A stretch of 64,000 bases of DNA from assembly GCA_023627715.1 (NCBI GenBank), contig JAMAHW010000016.1, positions 310,001 through 374,000 of the forward strand. Reading direction: 5' to 3'. The notes under the pieces are model-generated. The model was not told the origin of the DNA and made no database searches. It was given only the letters and a program-made list of their open reading frames with translations. This stretch comes from Periconia sp. R9002 (lineage: Eukaryota > Ascomycota > Dothideomycetes > Pleosporales > Periconiaceae). The translations under genes and the position numbers were made by a program. Positions 34,901-45,838 of the stretch are shown here, piece after piece (position 1 is the first letter of the stretch; every line of letters begins with the position of its first letter).

Positions 34901-36177
34901 CTGAGCCTAAAGCAGCGTACTTTGTCCATTTCTAGCCCTGATGGTTCAGACGGGTCGGTTTCGACACCCCTTAGCGGCTCTTTCCCATTCTCAGGGCGGA
35001 AACCAAGCGCCACCAGCATAAACATGCCATTGCCAACACCAAGTGTGCCCACGTTTAATGTCGATGGACTACCCAGTGGCGGCCTGCATCTTTTCGAAAG
35101 TGATATACACTCACCTTACTCGCCCGGATCGCCTAGTGCTGCAGTGGCAAATGCACCGATACCTTTGGAGCCGTGTCCAGATTCATACTTGTTGCGGCCT
35201 TTTTGGCTTATGAGATGCTTCTACCAAACAATCGTACACCCTCGTGGCGGATATATCTCGACTAAGTTGTTCATACCACGCGACGTTTGGCGGGTCAAGG
35301 GCGTGAAGCTGAAGTACATTGATGAAAAGATTGCTAATTGCGATATGCTGACAGCAGCGTTGCAAAAACTGTCTTCCGTGGATACACTCGATGCTGACGC
35401 TGTACTGGAGGAAATGCAAGCTCTGGAGTTGATACTGGATCAAGTACAGACTCAGTTGGCGAAGAAGCTCGGCAACGAGGTTGGTGTGCAGAGCGTTGCC
35501 TCTCTATTCAAGGACGCCTACACTGTCGGTCAAGGTTCTGCAACAGAGACCAACTCGGAGAAGGGCTCGCATGGATCGCAAGATCATGCGCCTAAGAGTG
35601 CAATGTCCCAGAGCAAGTCGTATCTTACTTCGTGGCGGAAATTACGATCGAAGAACTCGGGGGTTGGCCTGAGCAACATGGCGGCGGCAACGAAGAACGA
35701 CCGCGGTGAGGTCCCGAAAGACTCGCTTACCATGGCCACTCTACCGATGACGAGTCTACCCAATATCAGGTTTGCAAAGAGGGACACGTCCAATGTAACG
35801 TTTGAAGGCCCCAATGCAAGTTACATGGGCAGCTTGGCCAAGTTGTTTGATGCGGCTCAGGTTCTAGGTGGGTACCTCCCTTTCTACCCTTTGATTTGCA
35901 CCACCAAATTTCATCCCTTCCAATCCTTGGCGAGGAATATAGGACGCATGTGTCAATGGCTATGTAGATTATTCTAACAGTTTCTACAGACCAAATCGCT
36001 CGCCAAGTCGAAGACCCAGGTCTCAAACACTCGTCTCCCACGCACGTCGGCCTCGAACTTTCGGCTCGCCACGCTGCCGAATTTTTTGGCTTCTACATCT
36101 GTCGGTTCGTGCTGGCTGATGTGACGCTCATGCTGGACAAATTCATCAAAAGAGGGAGTGAATGGGTATTGGTATGA
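31920..36177 (+). CDS. Large MIT-domain protein, mostly disordered
   Basis: Three exons, 31920-33134, 33200-35867 and 35990-36177 (introns 65 and 122 nt), give 1356 aa. The first 340 residues are Ser/Pro/Arg-rich and disordered. Residues about 345-420 form a MIT (microtubule interacting and trafficking) three-helix domain: KKAMLSRALQKANTAVLL, FEGAMEAYSDACKLL and, after the first junction, TYNNRIEELKRLD. MIT domains bind ESCRT-III tails on endosomes. A second disordered region of about 640 residues follows, with SP/TP sites and an alanine-rich helix. A conserved C-terminal region begins near 1065 (YLLRPFWLMRCFYQT, GYISTKLFIPRDVW), continues SLAKLFDAAQVL, and ends in the third exon with HAAEFFGFYICRFVLADVT. 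I do not recognise the C-terminal domain; a role in membrane traffic or scission is inference from MIT alone. Confidence 0.88.
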
Positions 36178-37233
36178 GCACGTGTGGACGCGCTCTGCCC
36201 CTATCTTTTTTCGCCTGTCACTTTTGATGATACTCTCTCCGAAAATAACTCTTTTGGTTCCCCTACTGCCTACTAGCATGCCTTGATTCCATTTCAATCC
36301 GTGCTGTACGTGTACATGGATGTTACCTGTTCCTGTGAAGGAATGGATACATGTATTTTCGTCAACTTCACAGGGGCAAAAATATCGTCACATCTCCCAC
36401 TCATCGCGCTTCTGTCTTTACGATGGATGTCATTATCACCCACCTAATTACCTTCTTGTCTCTTCTTCATCTTGTTTTACCTTTTCTTTCTTTTTACAAG
36501 TTGGAGGACTTAGAATGGCGGGGAGAGCCAGAGGCTTTCTTTCCCCACCAGGGGGCCTCCGGACTGTCAAAACGTTCGGCCCTTCTCTCCCTGCTTCCTT
36601 TCTCTTTTTTCTTTTTTCGCTCTCCATCCATCTACGTGTTTCTCTCTCAACGTGTATGCGCGTGTTTTTCATCTTCTCAGCTTGTGTATCACCGAGATAT
36701 CCCTCCCCAGTCCAGTGTTGACAGCAGGCACCTTCGTCCCTTTCTGTTTGTCGTCCAGCGAGCCCGAGTGGCATTGTGTTTTTCTCTGGAATCTTTTTTT
36801 TTCCTCTCTTGTTTCTGTCCCCTTCTATTTTCCATTTCGAGCTATCTTTGTACGATGTTACCCATCTCTTGTTATTCTTCTGGCTGTTTTTTTTTAGCCC
36901 ATCTATCTCATGAGGGTCGATCTTCCTTCTGCTTTGGGCCGGATGGGAATAACGGGGATGGATGGTATGTGGGGAAAGAAGTCAATGTATGTATGCATAG
37001 TGTGTGGTACGAGTTGTATGTAAAGTCATGCTGGGTGGGTTAAATGCGGAAAGCGGCCTGGGGGCCACAATCCACTTGGTTCGACTATAAAACTCGCAAG
37101 TGTCTTCGTGACTTTACATTCTTGCATTGGAATACCGACTACACTGCGACCCTGCGACACTTTTTGTAGTCCTCGACATCCCCGTGCTCAAACCCACTCA
37201 CAACCCGAAGAACTTCTCTTACGTCCCAATGCA
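36178..37233. other. Convergent intergenic, pyrimidine-rich
   Basis: 3' flank of the MIT gene and of the leftward secreted-protein gene. Long T/C runs between 36460 and 36900 keep a frame open (36351-37043), but its Phe/Ser/Leu-rich translation is a composition effect. Confidence 0.6.
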
Positions 37234-38219
37234 TTACGCCGCAAACCAGCGAGCTGCTCGGTGAACGGGCACGTCTTCTGCTGTGGCAATAGGGTAAGCA
37301 GGCACTTCATCTCCTTTCGACCCTTTCCCATCATTTCTACTCCATAACTCTTCGTGGCTGTAAAACCTACCACTTGGAACTGGTCTTAAAAGCACGCTCC
37401 TCTTTGTTGCCGAGTCTTCATGTCCCGGCATGTTCAGCAACCTGCTCCAAGCGACCTTTGCATCCTCAAGGTTGCCGCTGGCTCGAATCGTGCGTAGCAT
37501 CGACTGGCCATGTATGCATTCAGCAGCAAGCATAGATGTAGAGAACGAGGTAACGGCTTGTTGTAAACCGTCAATGGCCTCCCAAACGGGTTTGTTGTAT
37601 TCCTTGTGCCAGGCGCGGCCGAGGGTCGTGAGAGCGGTAGCCAGACTCGGAATCGAGTTAATGTAAGCTAAGTAGGGATCGTCGAGAACGACGTTCGGAG
37701 ATGTGCTGTTCGACGGAGTAGGGAGCGAGTTTGGAGTGCCGGGTAATGTGGCTGTAGGTGTAGGAGGTGTGGGAGGGGAAGGATTTGCAGTGTTGTCTGT
37801 GTCGTTAGGAATGGTCACCCATGAGACCAGCGGGAATTGTCAGTACGAGAGAGACGAAATCTACGTGTTTCAACATACCTTGTCGACATCGAGGAGGTAC
37901 TTGACTTGAAGTATGGTCGAGGTGATATTGGAAACAAGATCCGCGGTTCCCTTTCCACTTTGTCAGTTTACGGCTAACACGTAGGCTTAGCACTCGACAG
38001 TCAGTATTGAAGACTCACCGAAGTACCAGCTGGTGCACCTGAGTTGAAGAATCCCCAACTCGCATTGTTTGGAGCCGCGTCAATGACAGCGCTAGCCGCA
38101 TCGATGGTGGTCCTCAAATCCTGAAGGTCTTGGATCGCGTGTGGCACAGCAGTGGGTAGTAAGATAATTCCGGTGACGATCATGTTTATAGTGAGAGCCT
38201 TCAGTGGCATAAGTAGCAT
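37234..38219 (-). CDS. Putative secreted protein, exon phase unresolved
   Basis: The first exon (38219-38019) encodes a hydrophobic N-terminus (about residues 1-28, LTINMIVTGIILLPTAV) that looks like a signal peptide, then a helical stretch LRTTIDAASAVIDAAP. The last exon (37796-37234) has a Pro/Thr linker, then an amphipathic helical region (LAYINSIPSLATALTTLG, WEAIDGLQQAVTSF, AAECIHGQSMLR). The middle exon is the problem. The frame-consistent model uses 37957-37879 but gives an unprotein-like peptide. The other frame gives an attractive helix (DLVSNITSTILQVKYLLD, exon 37950-37879) but cannot join the last exon in phase. So this is either an unusual splice, a sequencing indel or a decaying gene. 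The overall helical pattern recalls hydrophobic-surface-binding (HsbA-like) cell wall proteins, but only weakly. Length about 280 aa. Confidence 0.55.
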
Positions 38220-38685
38220 ACTCGAGTAGGGAATAGAGCGGATAGAGGTGGACTAGGGTGCTTTGCTAAACTGTTGGGTTGAGCAGTGTTGTAGGAGAGG
38301 ATGTAATATTTATGAGGGGATGCCAGAGGATGACGTTAGATATAGGAACGTATTGCAGAAGGAGAAGGTGTGGTGGATAGGATGATTTGTTCGATATAGA
38401 CAGGCAGGTGCTGCCGGGAAGTTACACCTCCTACCTCACATACATACAAACGTATGATGAAATCATTCAATCTTACAAATCTATAATCGATAAACAAATG
38501 AACCGAACCATACAGGGTCGCGGCATACAACGCTGTCCACGCCCACCAACTTTCTCCATCCTTGACCGCAGGATATTTATAGTTCGGAAACGACTGTCGT
38601 ATGTCTCTCTATAAGTGCTTGGGAGCTCTTGATTACCACTCCCCAACCGAAACCATATTCTAAAGGTATTATTCTGCTACCTTGT
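38220..38685. other. Intergenic between two leftward genes
   Basis: Promoter of the secreted-protein gene on the left and 3' flank of the unknown conserved gene on the right. Nothing else seen. Confidence 0.55.
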
Positions 38686-40343
38686 TCAAGAAAAGCTGGT
38701 GCGGTTGGTTTTGACCCTGGTTTCGTACTTGTCGTAGGCTCTCCACCAAAGAGCAATATTTGCTGCAACCAAGAGATCAACCATTTTTAGTCCTTCATCT
38801 TCTATGATGAGCTTCCCTAATTTCGCGTCCTTACCACCGAAGCCTCCCCCTGCGTACTCTTGTCCAAGAGACAGATCCATACGGTCAAAGGCACCTCTCC
38901 CTTGTAGCGTGCTGTCTGTAGACGCATCTGATACATTTGAACTATGTCTATTATGGCGTGGTCGATGGAAGAATGATGATCTCTTGGACGAGTCTTCGCT
39001 TCTAGGTGTAGAAGCTTTGGTCGTTACTGGGAGATTAAATCGTAATTCACTGATGGGCATTGCAACGGGAGCCGCTCCTTGGAGGCCCGGAACAACGTGG
39101 TGGCACTACATATACGTCAATCAGAATCCAGAAAACAAACATAAGCAACGGTATTGGTAATTACCTTCAGTGATGCCCCACCTGCACCAGTGCTAAATTC
39201 ACAGCGCCCGTTCCAGGGACTCATGAAAACATAGCCACGAAATGCTGTCTGTCTTCCGATTTGCGGGTTGATGTTGTGAGACTGGTGCTCTGAGGGCAAA
39301 TGCGAGGTCGTTGGAGCTCGAGTGTCTGCAGGAGCACGCCGTAAACCTTCTAAACTATGCCTTGGACTGCCATTGGAGTCACGGGATTTGATTTTTCGGT
39401 GTCCAAAACCGCCGTTTGGAAGTTCCGCACCCTCCATCCATAGTCGGCGATGGAATACGTTTGGATTTTCACGTAATTTTTCTGGCACATCTTGTGGCGC
39501 TAGGTTGTGCTCAAAGTGTAAGAACTTCGAGTATCCTGGATTAATGATATCGATATACAATGGTGCTCCAACGGGTCTCGGGTTTGGTCCATCGTTGAAT
39601 ACTGATGACGATGCATCCAGTACAGGAGGGTCCTGGACACGGGCAATGTTCCACTGGGCCCCGGACGATGGATCGCGACGAATGAGGGTCAGAGATGTAC
39701 CTAAAGAACGAGCTTGCTCCGAGTGGCGCCGAGTGGAGATGAAAGGCCTTTCATTTTCCATTGAATACTGGGCACTGTCTAAAGAACGACGTGCTGTATA
39801 GTCCGGAGCTAGGTAGTTAGAGTTTGAATAAGGCTGATTTGCGGCGACAGCATTTTGTCTATTACTGTAATTGTTCAATGGAGATAGTGTACCAGGAGTA
39901 GGTTTCCTGGGGGGTTGAATTGATGCGCTAGTGATTGTCGAAGCGTTTGGCACGGCTTTTCGCTGTATCAATGGCGGATGTGGGTGTTCTGTAGGAGCTG
40001 GTTGTTGATGTTCACCACCTTGGTCGTATGATGGAGTAGAAAGATATCGGGCATCTTCAGGATCGTCCATATGAACAAAGTATAGAGAATTCTGAACATC
40101 CTCTGCAGTCACCACCTTTTCTCTTGGTTTCATCGGCGAGAGAAACACATCTGGGATGCCATTAGGGTTTTACCACACCCATGAAGAAATGTTAGTCGTA
40201 CCTCTACTTCCAGGTACACGAGCAATATAAAGCACTAGCGGTTCTTGCTTTCCGTGTGTGGGGTTTCTTGGGTACGATGGGGGGTTGGAAGCGAGTGATG
40301 TAAGTGATGATAAAGACCTCGCTTCGATGACGGGCCTGGACAT
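38686..40343 (-). CDS. Conserved fungal protein of unknown function
   Basis: Three exons, 40343-40202, 40150-39165 and 39105-38686 (introns 51 and 59 nt), give 515 aa. The first junction yields the smooth run YIARVPGSR-DVFLSPMKPREKVV, then AEDVQNSLYFVHMD. The middle is Pro/Ser/Asn-rich. A conserved core follows: LTLIRRDPSSGAQWNIARV, GAPLYIDIINPGYSKF, NVFHRRLWMEG, RGYVFMSPWNGRCEF, then across the last junction GGASLK-CHHVVPGLQG and SELRFNLP. The end (EDEGLKMVDLLVAANIALWW) is helical. I recall similar hypothetical proteins in other moulds but no assigned domain. The core looks like a beta-rich domain; the regular WNGRCEF and CHHVVPG segments might bind a ligand or metal, which is speculation. 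Its start is 552 bp from SURF6, head to head. Confidence 0.87.
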
Positions 40344-40895
40344 TATGGAAGATAAACGGACAAGTCTGTCCCTTGGTTAAAAAAGGCCGACGAAGATGTA
40401 CATATCAACCAAGAGTGGCGTATTGCTGTCTCGCGGCCCAATATATGGGAACGGAGAGCGAGGTGACAGTGGCGGTGCAGGCAAATGCGCGTCCTTGCGC
40501 GGCACGAAAAGTGATGATGTGGCAGTGACCCTTACGCGCTTGAGTGGAATAGAGAACAGGATGTTTGTTGAATTTGCAAAGGCAATCGCGCACGTTCCCG
40601 AGCAAGTTGCTTGCTACTCCACATGATGCACACGCGAGTGCACTCAATGCCCATGTGTAGTTGAAAGTAACGTGATCGGTACGCGAGGGATCGGCTCCCA
40701 TTGGCTTAGACCCACTCGAAATCTTGGCACGGACGGATTTTTTGGTGTGTAAAATCCAAAGCCTCCAACCCGCACGACACTCCACGCAAAACCATTGCCC
40801 CGGACAACTGGCCAGCTATTTTTGATTCCTTCCTTCTCAGAGGAATTCATAATCAGCGTATTTAGCGCAGCTGTTCACCTCTTCCGGTTTTTACC
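40344..40895. other. Divergent promoter, unknown conserved gene and SURF6
   Basis: Between two divergent starts. No coding region or clear motif seen. Confidence 0.55.
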
Positions 40896-42552
40896 ATGGG
40901 CGACGACCTGGAGGCAAGCAGCACTTCCCGTCCCCGCACCACCATGTACACTGCTGACTTTGAAATCTATAGAGTCGGCTCAAGAGTCATGCTAGAGCTT
41001 TTGAAGGTCTCATGTCCTTAATACCTGCAAAGGACTATTATGGCAAGGACGAAAGTATTACAAGCGTGTGTTGCACCCCGCCACCTAGACACCGCATCCA
41101 TGCTAAACTGTGGCCCAGACGCAATGGACGAAGAAAAAACAAACCAAAGAGGAACGCAAAGCTGCCAAGCGCGCGAACCTAGACCCTGCCAACCACAAAA
41201 GTGCAAAGGACGTAATGGACGAGAACGCACGGAAACGAAAGCGCGAGCTCGAAGGGAAAGGGGACGATTCCTCGGACATAGACATTGACACAGAAAAAGA
41301 AAAGCCGGGGGAGGGCATGAAGACCAAAAAGCCAAAAATCTCCCAACACGCTGAAGGGGACGCCCAGCAGAAGAGGCAAGCGCAAACCGATGCCGATAAA
41401 GTCGCAAAGGCCAAGGCCAAAGCAGACAGATTGAAGCAGAAGCGCGAGAAGAAGAAGGAACAGCAGGTACAAAAACAGCAAAATCGCAAGGCGAGGACAA
41501 TCCAACAAGAGGGGTTAAGTAAAGGTTTGGGTGGAACCGAAACGGCCGACAAAGACGAGGGATCAGAATGGGAGGACGACGAAGAAGACGAACCTGGAGA
41601 GCGTATCGAGAATTTAGACGTGAGTGGTTTGGTTCAAGATGGTCCGTCAACTGCCACGTCGTCGGCTGAAGGCTCCAATGCCTCCACGGCTTCGATTGCA
41701 TCCGCATCCTCTTCCTCATCAGTCCCCCCTACTACAGACGCCCCGGAATTGTCCAAGAAAACAGTTCCTAAGCATATAGCTCCCAAATCGCACGACGAGT
41801 TCCGCGCTCGCCTCACCGCTAAACTAGAAGCCATGCGAGCGGCGAGAAAAGCTGAGGGGACTAATGGCCAGCCTGCCAAGAACCGAGCCGAGTTGATAGA
41901 AGCACGACGGAAGAAGGAAGCGGAGCGGAAAGCTGCTAGAAAAGCCCAAAGGGAACTTGCAAAGGAGGATGAAGAGCGCGTAAAGGCAGAAGATCAACTG
42001 TCACGGATACGAGGAGGATCTGGCTCACCATCAGTGTTTTCACATCGATCGTCACCTGAGCAAGACAGAAATTTCAATTTTGGCCGTGTGGCTTGGAATG
42101 ACGGGCAACAACTTGACAGCAGTCTTTCCGGCTTCCTCGCGGCAAAGAAAAAGAAGGGAAAGTCCGATCCGAAGACTGCGCTGGAGGCAGCTAAGAACAA
42201 GCAAGCTCGACTCAGCGGGTTGGACGAGCAAAAACGCAAAGAGATTGAAGAAAAGGATTTGTGGCTCGATGCAAAGAAAAGGGCGCAAGGCGAAAGGGTA
42301 CACAGTGACCCGAGACTACTCAAGAAGAGTGTCAAACGGCTTGAGAAGGGTAAATTGAAGAGTGAGAAGGAATGGAACGAGCGCAAAGCAAACATAGAGA
42401 AGGGTAAAGAGGCGAAGCAGAAGAGACGAGAGGCTAACTTGAAAAAGAGGAGGGAAGAGAAGGGCAATAAAGGGAAGAAGAAGCCTGGCAAGAAAGCTGT
42501 TAAACCGAAATCCAAGAGGCCAGGGTTTGAGGGTTCTTTGAAGAGGAAGTGA
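40896..42552 (+). CDS. rrp14: SURF6/RRP14 ribosome biogenesis protein
   Basis: Nucleolar protein required for maturation of both ribosomal subunits. Three exons: 40896-40913 (only MGDDLE), 40973-41065 and 41119-42552, with introns of 59 and 53 nt; 514 aa. The first intron starts with GC (GCAAGC) and ends TATAG, with a CTGAC branch site; it is needed to join MGDDLE to SRLKSHARAFEGLMSLIP and AKDYYGKD, the conserved N-terminal domain. The second junction gives DESITS-TQWTKKKQTKEE. Then come ANHKSAKDVMDENARKRKR, an acidic-to-Ser middle, and the SURF6 C-terminal domain: DEFRARLTAKLEAMRAAR, FNFGRVAW, and the basic end with KKSVKRLEKGKLKSEKEW and WNERKANIEKG. Lys/Arg content is very high. Without the two small 5' exons the frame would start at a GTG codon and lose the conserved N-terminus. 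Confidence 0.93.
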
Positions 42553-43146
42553 GTCAACCCGAACTCTAGAAGCGTAGGGTTAGAGGGTTCCGAATAGCAT
42601 CTGGTGTGGGGACGTTGCATTTTGCAACGTCATCTTGGCCTTGGGTGCCCTCAGTCCTAGTCCTATACTATACCACACTTGGTTATTGTCTATATTAGCG
42701 ATTTCCAGCATTCTCTGCCTAGACAATAACAGCTACATACTGGCCGTCTGTGCTGTCTAATGTGACCGCTTTGCAGAATCACCTGAATCAATAAAAGCTG
42801 CGAATCAAAACGTGAACACACTGTATTCCGTATGTACGTACTGTATGGAGCGCCTAGGTCTATGTTATGACTTCTGCTCACAAAACTGAATTTTGACGTG
42901 AGATGAAATGCATTGGTACGGAGATCTTCAGCGAGGAACACCCTTTTGGCCTCTATTTATGCGACCAAAGATATGTTAAACCCGCAATAGAATTGGCAGT
43001 GCCATAATCAGATCAGACCATGTGGTGACAAAGGAAGGCATTCTCGATTCAGACATGATTTAATTGATACAAACGAAATCGACCTCAATGATGCAGTGAA
43101 TAGTCTTCTCTAATATGTACACATGGCCTACCCCAAGCAGTTGATT
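42553..43146. other. Convergent intergenic, SURF6 and complex I subunit 3' flanks
   Basis: 594 bp where both neighbours end; AT-rich, no gene seen. Confidence 0.6.
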
Positions 43147-43960
43147 CTATCGGTATGGCGCATCAGCACGAGCAGCTGCCGCAATCTCAGGCTCCCATTT
43201 GTCCCCATTTGCTAGAAGCTTCTCTTTATTGTAAAGAAGCTCCTCTCGCGTCTCAGTCGCGTATTCTGCGTTCGGACCTGAGGAATTTAGACACTGGTAT
43301 GTTTGTATGGGATATACTGAAACTCACCTTCGACAATCGCATCAACTGGGCAGCTCTCTTGGCACAAACCGCAGTATATGCACTTAGTCATATCAATATC
43401 GTATCTTGTGGTCCTTCTGCTCCCGTCCATACGCTCCTCAGCCTCAATTGTGATGGCCTGAGCCGGGCAAATGGCTTCGCACAGTTTGCACGCGATACAG
43501 CGCTCCTCGCCCGTAGGGTACCGTCGCAAGGCGTGTTCACCTCGAAAGCGGGGCGAAATAGGACCTTTCTCGAAGGGATAAAAGATGGTGTACCTTTTAC
43601 ACTGTTAAAACGCCGAAATTTCGTTTTTTCTAGCCAGCTTCAGGTGGCAATTGGAGTTACTTACGGAGGTCGGAAAAACTGCTCCATTAAGACATACATG
43701 CCTCGGAACATCTCTAACAAGAGGAAGTATTTGCCGGCCTGATCTAATGCAGATTCCCCATCTTCCAGCTTCTTTGGCCGAGGCAATCGAAACCCAGGAG
43801 GAGGTGGCCCTAATGGGGTGGCGGCTCGAGGAAAGGTCGTTGAAAAGAGGGCGACAGTGGCGGGAGGCGGCAGACGACTAAACGCGGACGTGGAAGGCCT
43901 CAAAAGTGTCGCTGCAGGCCGGCTGCGCACCAGCATTGTCAATGCCCTTGTGCTGGCCAT
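43147..43960 (-). CDS. NDUFS8: Complex I TYKY iron-sulfur subunit (NDUFS8/NuoI type), mitochondrial
   Basis: Carries clusters N6a and N6b of NADH:ubiquinone oxidoreductase in the matrix arm. Three exons, 43960-43665, 43593-43328 and 43277-43147 (introns 71 and 50 nt); 230 aa. The N-terminus is an Arg/Ser/Ala presequence. The subunit proper has [45 protein letters not shown], two 4Fe-4S ferredoxin motifs ([14 protein letters not shown] and [14 protein letters not shown], eight Cys all present), then [20 protein letters not shown] and DAPYR at the end. I chose the ATG at 43960 because of its strong context (CCACCATGGCC); an in-frame ATG at 44047 would add 29 residues without presequence character. 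It is divergent from the acyl carrier protein gene, another complex I component. Confidence 0.96.
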
Positions 43961-44588
43961 GGTGGGGCGCTGGTGTTCGCGGGTAGAGGTGGTGGTGGAT
44001 TGAGGTGTAGCTGATGTAGTTGGGGGAAGCTTAACTAGGATTGTCATTAAGGTCGCTGTGATTGGCTGCCACCATCGTCAATTTCTACGCCGACGAAGAA
44101 TCCAAGCGCGACACCTGGTACCTACCTAACCACGTGGGTGTCGATACACACAATAGGTCAATTAATAAAACTATCATGTGGAAATAGTCTCCTAAAATTC
44201 TACTTAATTCTATAATTTTGAGAGCGATGGGTACTTCAAGCGTTATATGCAGAGTGGTGAGTATTGTGAGTGCGAGCTATTTCCACACCTGGGTGCTAAC
44301 AAGGTGGAACAATGAATATCGACCATGTATCATTAGAAAATTGAGGGAGGTGTTTGGTTAAATGTTCCAAAATCACCATCATAATCCTCATTGAGTTCTA
44401 TTAGCATGACATGGACGAAGGCGCATACATACATATCAGAGTGAAGGTGTTACTAAGCATCGAGCCCTTACTAAGCACCAAGCACTCGGGGGAGCGCGCG
44501 AAAAGCTAAGCTCAAGCCCAATTACCTACTTGAATCACCTCCTCTCGACATACATCATCCCGCCTCACACCCTACAATTCTATCCACC
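43961..44588. promoter_or_regulatory. Shared promoter of two complex I genes, with CCAAT boxes
   Basis: 628 bp between divergent starts of the TYKY subunit and acyl carrier protein. An inverted CCAAT box (ATTGG, 44061-44065) lies about 100 bp from the TYKY start and a direct CCAAT (44518-44522) about 67 bp from the acyl carrier protein start. CCAAT is the site of the fungal HAP complex, known to control respiratory genes; use here is inference. TTACTAAGCA is repeated near 44451 and 44468. Confidence 0.55.
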
Positions 44589-45265
44589 ATGTTCCGAACA
44601 GTCCTTCTCAGGTCGGCCAGACAAGCCGTGCGCGCTGCACCTCGTTTCCAATCCACAATTGCTCGCCCCGTCGCCCGAAGCTCGGTGTTCCAAACCAAGC
44701 ACATCGTCCCCGCTGCGCGCTTTCAGGCGGCACGATGCTATTCTGCATCAGCTGGTCTTTCGAAAGATGAGGTTGAGGGCAGGATAATGGATCTGTTGAA
44801 GAACTTCGACAAGGTAATGCCACTTTGATGAATCACTGGGTCAATAGCTAACTGTGGAGTAGGTCACCGACCCTTCCAAGGTAAATATCCAGGATAGCTT
44901 TCGGCATTGGCAGTTATACTCATAATCGCTCAGCTCAACGGCGAATCCCACTTTCACAACGATCTCGGTCTTGACAGTCTCGACACCGTGGAAGTAGTTA
45001 TGGCAATCGAGGAGGTTAGTGTGTGCAAGCAGTGGCGTAGAATAGGTGGATCTGACGCCCATACAGGAGTTCAGCATTGAGATTCCCGATAAGGAGGCAG
45101 ATGCCATTCACAGCGGTATGTTAATTGCGTAGAGTGAATACCGCTCGTTGCTAACGAGAGTACAGTAAAACAAGCAGTGGACTACATCCTAGCTCAGCCT
45201 GATGGTGAGTGAAGGTCTATTACAACTTCTTCTGGCGCGTTACTGACTACATTACAGCGCACTAA
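44589..45265 (+). CDS. ACP1: Mitochondrial acyl carrier protein (complex I NDUFAB1-type)
   Basis: Carries acyl chains on phosphopantetheine for mitochondrial fatty acid synthesis and is a structural subunit of complex I. Six exons in 677 bp: 44589-44813, 44863-44880, 44934-45014, 45067-45115, 45166-45204 and 45258-45265; introns 49, 53, 52, 50 and 53 nt; 139 aa. The second exon is only 18 nt (VTDPSK) and the last codes for the end of one codon, His and stop. The presequence is Arg/Ala-rich (RTVLLRSARQAVRAAP). The carrier domain has KDEVEGRIMDLLKNFDK, FHNDLGLDSLDTVEVVMAIEE with the phosphopantetheine Ser in DSL, EFSIEIPDKEAD and VKQAVDYILAQ. All junctions are in phase and match the family without gaps. 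Confidence 0.96.
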
Positions 45266-45838
45266 GCGGGATTTTGATGCGCAACAGGGACGAAGGCGGG
45301 TTGTACAGAGGGGAATGCTGAAGGGCATCGGAAGACAGGCGGATGCTCTCCGGCGTTGTGTCAAATATATATTTCACTACATGTAAAACAGCTGCCTGCA
45401 TTGGCAACGCATGTGTTCTCTAATAGAAGATGGACGCTGCTCTCAGCTCTTTGGTTGTTTGAGATTTGGTGTCGTATAGAATGCGTGATGTTGTAATTGA
45501 CCTGCTGTGATTCCGCCCCAAAAAACGGCGGCGGCGACATCGTAAGACGAAATGCCAAGCCAGAAATACCGCTCAACAGGCGGAACTCCAGATCATACAT
45601 TTACACACGACACACTCCCACAATTCTCCTATTCCTACATTTTGAGATCCACGAACCCACTCGGCTGAGACTCCCCTTTGGTTGTTGCAGTTCAACTCCG
45701 CTCCTGCACTGCCCGCGCGCATGCGCAGCCTATTTAGTGGCTCATCCTAACCCTGCCCCCGTGCTGCAAAGCCCAGCCATATTTCAACAAAGACCCTCAA
45801 CCCCCCCGCGCTCTTTCCAACACACGCATACCCCACAG
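45266..45838. other. Intergenic, ACP 3' flank and VPS74 promoter
   Basis: 573 bp between tandem genes. The VPS74 frame remains open upstream to 45497, but the first family-like start is the ATG at 45839. Nothing else seen. Confidence 0.6.

Noticed and set aside
36351..37043. 230-codon Phe/Ser/Leu-rich frame after the MIT gene
   Set aside because: Produced by pyrimidine-rich 3' DNA; no domain, no splice or start context, and it follows a natural stop codon.
43961..44047. Longer N-terminus for the complex I TYKY subunit from the ATG at 44047
   Set aside because: The extra 29 residues are Thr/Pro-rich without presequence character, and the ATG at 43960 has a much better context.
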